Shown: positions 52,848 through 62,171 of the stretch, piece by piece | How the letters are laid out: every line of letters starts with the position of its first letter | Position numbering within the stretch: position 1 is the first letter of the stretch | NCBI RefSeq assembly: GCF_035319885.1 | Contig: NZ_CP141285.1 | Location: forward strand, 2,356,001 to 2,420,000 | Origin: Altererythrobacter sp. H2 | Lineage (GTDB): Bacteria; Pseudomonadota; Alphaproteobacteria; Sphingomonadales; Sphingomonadaceae | Reading direction: 5' to 3' | Length of the DNA: 64,000 nt | Notes under the pieces: model-generated | What the model was told of the DNA's origin: nothing | Seen by the model: only the letters and a program-made list of their open reading frames with translations | Databases searched by the model: none | Translations under genes and position numbers: made by a program

Positions 52848-53663
52848 TCACTGTTCCGCCTGCTGCTGTTCCACTCCGATCGCGACGTGAAGGTTCTCCT
52901 GGCTCGTTCCGAACAGGATCCCCGTCACCGGAGCGGCATCGCGATAGTCGCGGCCAGTTGCAACCCGGATATAGCGCGGATCGGGACTTATCCCGTTGGA
53001 AACGTCGAATCCGACCCAGCCCAGCCCGTCAACATGGGCTTCGGCCCAGGCATGGGTCGCTTCCTGGTCGATCCGGTCGTTCATCATCAGGTAGCCGCTG
53101 ACGTAACGCGCGGGCACGTCCATCGCCCGCGCTGCGCCGATGAAGATGTGGGCATGGTCCTGACACACCCCGTGCCCGGCCACGGCAGCCTCCTCGGCAG
53201 TGGTCTCGACCCCGGTCCGGCCCGTCTCATAGGCGACGTGTGCCGCAATCTCGCGCGAGAGGAAATGCAGCCGTTCGAGCGGATCGCTACCCGATGCCAG
53301 GGCATCGCGGGCCAGAGCGCGCAGGCGCACTCCCGGCCGGGTCAGTGCGGTCTGGCCCAGGAAACTCCACAGCGGCAGATGGCCGGAATGACGGCCGATG
53401 ATGCCGGCATTGTCCTGCGTTTCGACTTCGCCGGAACAGCGAACCATGACCTCGCGCGCGCCCGGCTCGATCGACAGCAGAGTGACATGGTTGAAATGCT
53501 GGTCGTCATATTCCAGCTCGACCCGGGCGTGCTCCAGCTCCATGTTCCAGCGGATGATTTCCTGCCCCTGGGTGCGCTTGGGGGTAAGCCGGATACGCTG
53601 CAAGGCGTGCACCACCGGTTCGGTGAAGACATAGCGCGTGGTATGGGTGACCGAGAGGCGCAT
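52848..53663 (-). CDS. Transglutaminase-like protein of the Anbu cluster
   Basis: A 271-residue protein with an N-terminal beta domain (MRLSVTHTTRYVF) and a transglutaminase/protease core. The catalytic triad is in GHGVCQDHAHIF (Cys about 167), ATHAWAEAHV (His about 203) and WVGFDVSNG (Asp about 218). It is 1 bp from the Anbu start and its own start overlaps the Alpha-E stop (TGATG). The cluster is proposed to make or process a peptide. Confidence 0.88.
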   Translation of the reverse strand: MRLSVTHTTRYVFTEPVVHALQRIRLTPKRTQGQEIIRWNMELEHARVELEYDDQHFNHVTLLSIEPGAREVMVRCSGEVETQDNAGIIGRHSGHLPLWSFLGQTALTRPGVRLRALARDALASGSDPLERLHFLSREIAAHVAYETGRTGVETTAEEAAVAGHGVCQDHAHIFIGAARAMDVPARYVSGYLMMNDRIDQEATHAWAEAHVDGLGWVGFDVSNGISPDPRYIRVATGRDYRDAAPVTGILFGTSQENLHVAIGVEQQQAEQ

Positions 53664-54607
53664 CAGACGAGGAACCGGTAATCTTGCGCGATCGCTTCGG
53701 CGATGGCGGCGTTGCGATCAACGAACCGGGTGAGGAATTCGTGCAGCCCGATCTCGAATATTCCGTCCACCGTCATGTGGTCCAGAATGGTAGCGGCCTC
53801 ATGCATCAGTTTATGGCAGTGCGCTTCATGCCCGTGGATGGCGGCAAGGCAGGCCAGCTCCTCGTCCAGTTCGCCATGGCAATAGGCCAGGCTGCGGGGG
53901 AAGCGCCGGTCAAGCACCAGGAATTCCACGATCCCGCGCGCCTCGATCCGGCCTGCGTTGAGCCAGTGATAGGCGCGGTCACCCGAGACCGAGCGAAGCA
54001 CCTGCTCCCACTGCCCGGTATCCATCGTGCTGCCCACGTAACGCAGCGAGGGCAGCAGCAGGTAGTATTTCATGTCGATGATGCGGGCGACGTTGTCGGC
54101 CCGTTCGACAAAGGTGCCGACCCGGGCGAAATGGTATCCCTCGAACCGCAGCAGGGTGCCTTCCATCGCCCCGTGGGTGAGTGTTCCCGCCCTCCGGATG
54201 GTTTCCACCACTTCCCCCACCTGCCCCTGTGATACCGGGCGCTTGAGCAGGGCGGTGATTTCCATCCAGCTGGTGTTGATCGCGGTCCACAGCTCGGTGG
54301 TGATGGCGGTGCGGGTCACGCGTGCATTGGCCCGCATGGCATCCATCATCCGGGCGACGCTGTTGGGGTTCTCCCGGTCGCGCAGGATGAAGTTCCACAC
54401 CTCGTGTCCGATGTAGCTGTCGTGGTGCCGCTCGTAGACTTCCTTCAGGCCCAGGGTATGAACCAGCGAGCGCCATTCCGCCTCTGCCGTCTGAAGGTCA
54501 CGGGTGAGCGCCATGCGAAAGCCGGCTTCCAGCAGGCGGGCAGTGTTCTCGGCCCGCTCAAGATAGCGGAACATCCAGAAAAGGCCGTTGGCGGTCCGTC
54601 CCAGCAT
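53663..54607 (-). CDS. Alpha-E domain-containing protein
   Basis: A 314-residue all-helical protein of the Alpha-E family, starting MLGRTANGLFWMFRYLERAENTARLLEAG, with the ERADNVARIIDMKYYLLL box at about residue 178. Function unknown; it is nearly always paired with an ATP-grasp protein and a transglutaminase, as here. It overlaps the transglutaminase gene and lies 7 bp after the ATP-grasp gene. Confidence 0.88.
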   Translation of the reverse strand: MLGRTANGLFWMFRYLERAENTARLLEAGFRMALTRDLQTAEAEWRSLVHTLGLKEVYERHHDSYIGHEVWNFILRDRENPNSVARMMDAMRANARVTRTAITTELWTAINTSWMEITALLKRPVSQGQVGEVVETIRRAGTLTHGAMEGTLLRFEGYHFARVGTFVERADNVARIIDMKYYLLLPSLRYVGSTMDTGQWEQVLRSVSGDRAYHWLNAGRIEARGIVEFLVLDRRFPRSLAYCHGELDEELACLAAIHGHEAHCHKLMHEAATILDHMTVDGIFEIGLHEFLTRFVDRNAAIAEAIAQDYRFLV

Positions 54608-54614
54608 TGCCCGC

Positions 54615-56042
54615 TCAGTCCTTCAGCACCCAGGTATCCTTGGTGCCCCCGCCTTGCGACGAGTTGACCACCAGCGATCCCTTCTTGAGCGCCACCCGGG
54701 TGAGCCCGCCGGGGGTAATGTCGATCTTGTCGGGCGAGACCAGCACGAACGGGCGCAGGTCCACATGGCGCGGGGCCAGCCCCTTGGCGGTGAAGATCGG
54801 GCAGGTCGACAGGGCCAGCGTCGGCTGGGCAATGTAGTTGCCCGGCTTGGCGCACAGCTTCTGGCGGAAAGCGGCGATTTCCTTCTTCGAGGCGGTCGGG
54901 CCGATCAGCATCCCGTAGCCGCCGGAGCCGTGCACTTCCTTGACCACCAGTTCCGCCAGGTTGTCGAGCACATAGGCAAGGCTGTCCGGCTCGGCACACC
55001 GCCAGGTCTGGACGTTGGGCAGCAGCGGCTTGGAGCCGGTGTAGAACTCGACGATTTCCGGCATGAAGCTGTAGATTGCCTTGTCGTCGGCGATCCCGGT
55101 GCCCGGTGCATTGGCAATCGTGATCCCGCCTGAACGGTAGACGTCCATGATCCCCGGCACCCCGAGCACGCTGGCCGGATTGAAAGTGAGCGGATCGAGG
55201 AATTCGTCGTCGACCCGGCGATAGAGCACATCGACCGGCTCGTAACCGCGCGTGGTGCGCATCTGCACCCGGCCGCCCACCACCCGCAGGTCGCTGCCCT
55301 CGACCAGCTCGGCACCCATCTGGTCAGCCAGAAAGGCGTGTTCGTAATAAGCGCTGTTGTAGATGCCAGGAGTCAGCACGGCCACCGTCGGCTTGCCCCG
55401 CGCCGCATCGGGCGCGCAGGCGGCCAGGCTTTTGGCGAGGCGGCGGGGATAGTCTGACACGCTGGCAACCGGCACCCGGGTGAACAGTTCCGGGAACATC
55501 GCCATCATGGTTTCGCGGTTTTCCAGCATGTAGCTGACACCCGAGGGCGTGCGCGCATTGTCTTCCAGCACGAACCAGTCGCCCGGGCCGGTCCGCACCA
55601 GGTCAATTCCGACGATATGGGTGTACACCCCGCCCGGCGGCGTGAAGCCGACCATGTGCGGCAGCCAGGCTTCGTTATGGCGGAACAACCGCTCCGGCAC
55701 CCGCCCGGCGCGGATGATTTCCTGCCGGTGATAGAGATCGTGGATAAAGGCGTTGAGTGCGCTGACCCGCTGCTCGATCCCGCGCGTAAGGCGGCGCCAT
55801 TCGGCAGCCGTGATCACGCGCGGCACCATGTCGAACGGGATCAGCCGCTCCTCGGCCTCGCCCTCACCATAAACATTGAACGTTATGCCAGTGCGGCGGA
55901 AACTGCCTTCGGCATCCTTGTGCTTGCGACGGAGAAGATCGCCGGGCTGCTGGTCGAACCATTCGCAATAGTCAGCGTAAGCCGGACGCACACCGCCGCC
56001 CTCATGCCGCATTTCATCGAAGGTATTCGCTGCCTGCTCCAT
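54615..56042 (-). CDS. Circularly permuted ATP-grasp type 2 protein
   Basis: A 475-residue protein of the CP_ATPgrasp family, starting MEQAANTFDEMRH. It carries the family boxes VYGEGEAEERLIPFDMVPRV, EDNARTPSGVSYMLENR, YRRVDDEFLDPL, ANAPGTGIADDKAIYSF and VVKEVHGSGGYGMLIGP, with the ATP-binding acid/Lys residues spread over these. It is predicted to ligate an amino acid or peptide to a substrate. It is the first gene of the Anbu operon. The start at 56042 is supported by homologue starts and is 11 codons into the open frame. Confidence 0.88.
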   Translation of the reverse strand: MEQAANTFDEMRHEGGGVRPAYADYCEWFDQQPGDLLRRKHKDAEGSFRRTGITFNVYGEGEAEERLIPFDMVPRVITAAEWRRLTRGIEQRVSALNAFIHDLYHRQEIIRAGRVPERLFRHNEAWLPHMVGFTPPGGVYTHIVGIDLVRTGPGDWFVLEDNARTPSGVSYMLENRETMMAMFPELFTRVPVASVSDYPRRLAKSLAACAPDAARGKPTVAVLTPGIYNSAYYEHAFLADQMGAELVEGSDLRVVGGRVQMRTTRGYEPVDVLYRRVDDEFLDPLTFNPASVLGVPGIMDVYRSGGITIANAPGTGIADDKAIYSFMPEIVEFYTGSKPLLPNVQTWRCAEPDSLAYVLDNLAELVVKEVHGSGGYGMLIGPTASKKEIAAFRQKLCAKPGNYIAQPTLALSTCPIFTAKGLAPRHVDLRPFVLVSPDKIDITPGGLTRVALKKGSLVVNSSQGGGTKDTWVLKD

Positions 56043-56143
56043 GTACCCCGTCAATCGCCCTGTTGCAGTGCACAATCCCCGCCTTGGGGGCGGGCGTCAA
56101 GAGCAAACGGAAAACGCGGCAAATCTGCGCTCTGGCAGGCGGA

Positions 56144-56920
56144 TCACCCCGCCCGATCAAGCTCCGCCAGCACGGCATGGATCGCCTCGGGGGCATAGCT
56201 GAACCCGATATGGGTGCAGCGCAGCGCCACCGCCCGGTCGCGCTCGTGCGCCAGACCGCGGGCGCTGCGCGGGCTGATGATCCCGTCACGCGGGCTCCAC
56301 AGTGCGACGGTCTCGACCGGCGGTTTTTCCGCCACCACTGTCTCGATCGGCGGCTGGTCCACCCGGTGCCCGGCGACGAACTGATAGATGCGCCAGGCGT
56401 TGTTCGCGCGCGGATTTCCCGAAAAGGGCGTGCCCATGGTCACCACCTTGGCCACCAGGCCGGGGCGGCGCTTGGCCAATTCCCGCGCGAACAGGCCGCC
56501 CAGGCTCCACCCCACGAGCACCACATCGCGGCCATAGCGGGCGTGCACTTCCTCCAGCCGGGCTTCGAGGAACGCCAGGTTCTCCTCGGTCGGGCCGAAA
56601 TTGAAGCCCATCCCCCAGCGCTTCACCGTGTGACCGGCGCGTTCAAGCTGGCGCGCCAGATAGCGCATGCGCACCGGGTGCGTGGCAAAGCCGGGCAGCA
56701 GCATGACCGTGCGCGGCACTGCCGCCGCCGGGATGGCAAGCTTGCGGAACGGACGGCGCACCGGCTCCCTGAGCACATCAAGCTCACCTGCCAGGTACCG
56801 CAGACCGGGCCGGGCAGTCTCGTCCTCGACCGCTTCACGGGCAAGCTGCACCCGGCGCGTGAATTCCTCCCGCGAGGCAGGCAGCATTGCGAAAGAGGAA
56901 GGGGCGGGTCTGGTTGCCAT
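56144..56920 (-). CDS. Alpha/beta hydrolase
   Basis: A 258-residue alpha/beta-hydrolase. The oxyanion-region LLPGFATHPVRM is near residue 95, the nucleophile elbow GWSLGG near 160, and an acidic residue in SPRDGIIS and His in CTHIGFS (about 225) complete the triad. Homologous proteins are annotated as triacylglycerol lipase-like. The substrate is unknown. It is separated from the ATP-grasp gene by 101 bp on the same strand, with no signal seen. The N-terminal start could be a little later. Confidence 0.75.
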   Translation of the reverse strand: MATRPAPSSFAMLPASREEFTRRVQLAREAVEDETARPGLRYLAGELDVLREPVRRPFRKLAIPAAAVPRTVMLLPGFATHPVRMRYLARQLERAGHTVKRWGMGFNFGPTEENLAFLEARLEEVHARYGRDVVLVGWSLGGLFARELAKRRPGLVAKVVTMGTPFSGNPRANNAWRIYQFVAGHRVDQPPIETVVAEKPPVETVALWSPRDGIISPRSARGLAHERDRAVALRCTHIGFSYAPEAIHAVLAELDRAG

Positions 56921-57026
56921 CGAACTGCAATATATCGTGCAGCCCGACTAACGCCACCTGAACAGCCCGGTTGTCTTGGAACTGCAATATTGGCCGGAAT
57001 GGGCGTGTATGCCCTCCGCCGAATGC

Positions 57027-57568
57027 CTACTTGCAGTCGCCGATCCGCTCGGATTTCACTTCCATTGCCATGCGCATTTCGCCGCCGGGGAGCTGCGGGT
57101 TCTTCTGGCTCATCCGCATGGTGATGGCGCTTCTGGTGGGTTCGATCGTGCCGTCCATATCCATGTTCACATTGACCCCGCCCGGCCCGGTGCAGGCCAG
57201 CGTCGATTCAAGTTCCGAACCGGATGCCTCGAACTTGGAAAACTCGCAGGTTACCCCTTCCTGCCCTCGCCGAGTTCCCGGGCGACGCTCTTGAATCCTT
57301 CCTCGGCCTGGTCGGGCGTCAGGCAAAATTCGCTCGACTGACTGGCGGAAGAGCCCATCATTTCCTTCATTTGCGCCGCCTGTTCCGCGGGCAGTCCGGG
57401 AATTTCGAACTCGGTAATGTTGGCGGTGCTGCGGTAAAGGCCGGGCGTCGGCTTGACCATGCTGTCGGCAGCCTCCGCCACTTCCTCGGCGGTTTTCGGG
57501 CCGGAAGGTTCACTGCCACATCCAGCCAGGGCAATCGCGCTTATCGGGATCAGCAGGTGCCAACGCAT
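57027..57568 (-). pseudogene. DUF3617 lipoprotein gene with single-base frameshift
   Basis: The 5' part (57568 to about 57262) encodes a signal peptide and lipobox (MRWHLLIPISAIALAGC) then DUF3617-like sequence up to ARELGEG, and stops after GRKG*. The 3' part continues in another frame as QEGVTCEFSKFEASGSELE...VKSERIGDCK. Restoring one missing base near 57263 joins them as ELGEG-QEGVTC into a normal-length protein of about 180 residues. Either a sequencing/assembly error or a true recent inactivation. A GGAGGGG ribosome site precedes the ATG. Divergent from uvrB. Confidence 0.75.
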
Positions 57569-57667
57569 TCCATTCCCCTCCTTGGGTGCTTGCAGGTCTG
57601 GCGAGGCTAGCAAGCTTGCCTGAAGGTGCCAAACGCTATCGCTCCCTCGGCCACCCGGGGCATTGCA

Positions 57668-57682
57668 GAACGCACCGTGAAC
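57668..57682 (+). promoter_or_regulatory. LexA (SOS) box upstream of uvrB
   Basis: GAAC-N7-GAAC (GAACGCACCGTGAAC), the exact direct-repeat form of the alphaproteobacterial LexA operator (GTTCN7GTTC on the other strand), lies 15 bp before the uvrB start at 57698. Its presence just upstream also supports that start against longer in-frame ATGs. Confidence 0.75.
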
Positions 57683-57697
57683 GGCCATATTGCCGCC

Positions 57698-59884
<2,187 letters not shown>

Positions 59885-59903
59885 GAGGAGCACATCCCTG
59901 CTT

Positions 59904-59994
59904 CGTCATGCTGAACGTGTTTCAGCATCCATCCCTCGGCCATGAATGTCGGGCGAAACCGCAGAATGGACCCTGAAACAAGTTCAGGATGACG
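59904..59994. repeat. Sphingomonad-type inverted repeat (CGTCATGCTGAAC family)
   Basis: Two 28-bp arms, 59904-59931 and 59967-59994, are reverse complements with a few mismatches (CGTCATGCTGAACGTG... and ...GTTCAGGATGACG), separated by 35 bp. This composite is an interspersed repeat form, unrelated to the neighbouring genes. The remaining 59995-60115 shows no signal apart from the S10 gene leader. Confidence 0.75.
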
Positions 59995-60115
59995 GTCATG
60001 AGCTTGCATAAGGGCAGGCAAGGGAACTGCCGATCCCTGAAGCCAGCCATGGGCCAGCCATTTACGCTGCAGCCTGACGATTTACCGGCACGTTCTGCCC
60101 TGCCATAGAGCGCCC

Positions 60116-61606
60116 ATGAACCGCACCATTCTCGCCGCCGTCGCGGCTCTCTCGTTCGCTCCCCCTGTGCTCGCTCAGGACAAGCCGCCGGAGCAGGCCG
60201 CGAAAATCGACGATTACCAGCCCCTTTCAGCCTCGCGCCAGTTTACCGGCGTGTTCGGCGGGCAGCGCGTGGCCTATACCGCCACCATCGAGGAGCAGAT
60301 CCTCAAGGATGACAAGGGCCATCCGAAGGCCGCGATTGTCACCACCTCTTACGTCGCCAATCCGCGTGATCCGGCACGGCCGGTCACTTTCCTGTTCAAC
60401 GGCGGTCCCGGCTCAGCCTCGCTGTGGCTCCAGATGGGCGCGTTCGGGCCCAAGCGGGTGGCGATCCCCTCGGACGCGCGTGATGACGGGGCGCCGCCCT
60501 ATCCTATCCTCGACAACCCCGACGCCCTGCTTGATGTGACCGATCTGGTGTTCATCGATCCGGTCGGCACCGGCTTCAGCAAGGTGATCGGCGAGACCGA
60601 TCCCAAGGACTACTGGGGCGTGACCAAGGACGCCAGATCGGTCGCCCTGGTCATCCGCCAGTGGCTGTCTGCCAACGGGCGCTGGAACAGCCCCAAATTC
60701 CTTGGCGGCGAAAGCTATGGCACCACCCGCTCGGCCGCCGTGGTGCGCGAGCTGGAGGGATCATACAACGATGTCGCATTGAACGGGGTGATCCTGATTT
60801 CCACCGTGCTCGATTTCGGCGCCGGGGCCGAGACCGAAGGAGCGGAACTGGGCTATATCACCACCCTGCCCAGCATGGCGGTGACTGCACTCTATCATGG
60901 CAAGGCGAGCAGCGTCTCGCCGGAAGCCTTCGCCGAGGAAGCGCGCCAGTTCGCGATCGGGCCCTACGCCGCATTCCTGCTGAAGGGCCAGCGCGCGGGG
61001 GCTGAGGAGCGTGCAGCCGTGCGGCGCGAGCTGGCGCGATTCACCGGCCTGTCGGAAGACTATCTTGACCGGGCCGACCTGCGCGTCACCAGTGGCCGGT
61101 TCTACAAGGAACTGCTGCGCGATCGCGGGCTGACAGTGGGGCGGCTCGACAGCCGTTATACCGGGCGCGACTATGACAATGCGGGCGAAACGCCTGACAA
61201 TGACCCCAGCTTCTACGGGATCGATGGGGGATATACTGCCGCAGCCAACGCCTATTTCCGCGAAACGATCGGATTCAGTCCGGAACGGCAATATGTCACC
61301 ATCGGCGGCGTGCGGGACTGGGACTGGCGGCTGGAAGGCGGGCGTGACACCAATGCCTACCTCAACGTCACCCCGTTCCTGGGCAAGGCGCTGCGCGAGA
61401 ACAGCGGGATGCGCATTTTTGTCGGCCAGGGCTGGTATGACTTTGCCACCCCGTTCTTCGCTGCCGAATATGCCCTGACGAGGACCGGCATCCCGCAGGA
61501 CCGGATCGTCTACTCCTATTACGATTCCGGCCACATGATGTACGTGCGTGACCAAGACCGCAGCAAGCTGTCAGCCGATGTCCGCGCCTTCATCCGCGGC
61601 CGGTAG
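60116..61606 (+). CDS. Serine carboxypeptidase-like peptidase (S10 family)
   Basis: A 496-residue exported peptidase. The Sec signal peptide MNRTILAAVAALSFAPPVLAQ is followed by the oxyanion stretch FLFNGGPGSASLW (about residue 94). The nucleophile box is GGESYGTTRS (Ser about 203). The catalytic Asp is likely in GWYDFATP (about 442) and the His in YDSGHMMYV (about 468). S10 members remove C-terminal residues at acidic pH; in sphingomonads they are periplasmic. It overlaps the following small lipoprotein gene. Confidence 0.9.
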   Translation: MNRTILAAVAALSFAPPVLAQDKPPEQAAKIDDYQPLSASRQFTGVFGGQRVAYTATIEEQILKDDKGHPKAAIVTTSYVANPRDPARPVTFLFNGGPGSASLWLQMGAFGPKRVAIPSDARDDGAPPYPILDNPDALLDVTDLVFIDPVGTGFSKVIGETDPKDYWGVTKDARSVALVIRQWLSANGRWNSPKFLGGESYGTTRSAAVVRELEGSYNDVALNGVILISTVLDFGAGAETEGAELGYITTLPSMAVTALYHGKASSVSPEAFAEEARQFAIGPYAAFLLKGQRAGAEERAAVRRELARFTGLSEDYLDRADLRVTSGRFYKELLRDRGLTVGRLDSRYTGRDYDNAGETPDNDPSFYGIDGGYTAAANAYFRETIGFSPERQYVTIGGVRDWDWRLEGGRDTNAYLNVTPFLGKALRENSGMRIFVGQGWYDFATPFFAAEYALTRTGIPQDRIVYSYYDSGHMMYVRDQDRSKLSADVRAFIRGR

Positions 61607-62171
61607 GCGGTTGGCCTTGCGCGCCCTGCCTCTGGTGCCCTTGCTCGTTCTGGCCGCCTGCAAACCGCCGGCGGCCGACGGGTATGTCGAGCGGGTCGAC
61701 CTGGCGAAAGCGGGGCCGTTTCCGAGCGAGCCGCTGCCCTCGCCTGACACCGCTGGCGCGCTGTGGGCACAAAGTGCCACGGCCGGGCAGATCATTTATG
61801 GCCAGCCCGGCAAGCCGCCGCTGGTCGCGCTCGCCTGTGCCCGGACGCAGGACGGGGCCAGCATCCGTCTGACCCGCTATTCACCGGCCGATCCGGAGGC
61901 ACAGGCCTTTGCCGCCCTGATCGGCAACAGCCACATGCTGCGGCTCCCGGTTGATGCCGTGCGCGAAGGCCAGCTGTGGATCTGGCGGGGCGAGATCCCG
62001 GCCGGTGATACCCGGCTGGAGGCGCTGACCGGCGCCCGCGAAGTCGAACTGACCATTCCCGGCGCGGGAACGACCGTCCTCAATCCGTCGAGCGAGCCGG
62101 CGCAGCTGATTGACCGCTGCCGGGGGACAGCGGCACTGCCTCTGCCCGCTCCACCAGCAACCCCGCAGTAA
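61578..62171 (+). CDS. Hypothetical lipoprotein
   Basis: About 197 residues, not recognised. It begins MSAPSSAAGRRLALRALPL, with a hydrophobic run and lipobox LVLAAC (Cys about 28), then a mature part with IIYGQPGKPPLVALACAR and ASIRLTRYSPADPEAQAFAAL. A start further in (TTG at 61612) is possible. The ATG chosen overlaps the S10 gene by 29 bases. The last 92 bases overlap the convergent dsbD gene, so one of the two 3' ends may be shorter in practice, although both frames stay open. Confidence 0.6.
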   Translation: MSAPSSAAGRRLALRALPLVPLLVLAACKPPAADGYVERVDLAKAGPFPSEPLPSPDTAGALWAQSATAGQIIYGQPGKPPLVALACARTQDGASIRLTRYSPADPEAQAFAALIGNSHMLRLPVDAVREGQLWIWRGEIPAGDTRLEALTGAREVELTIPGAGTTVLNPSSEPAQLIDRCRGTAALPLPAPPATPQ

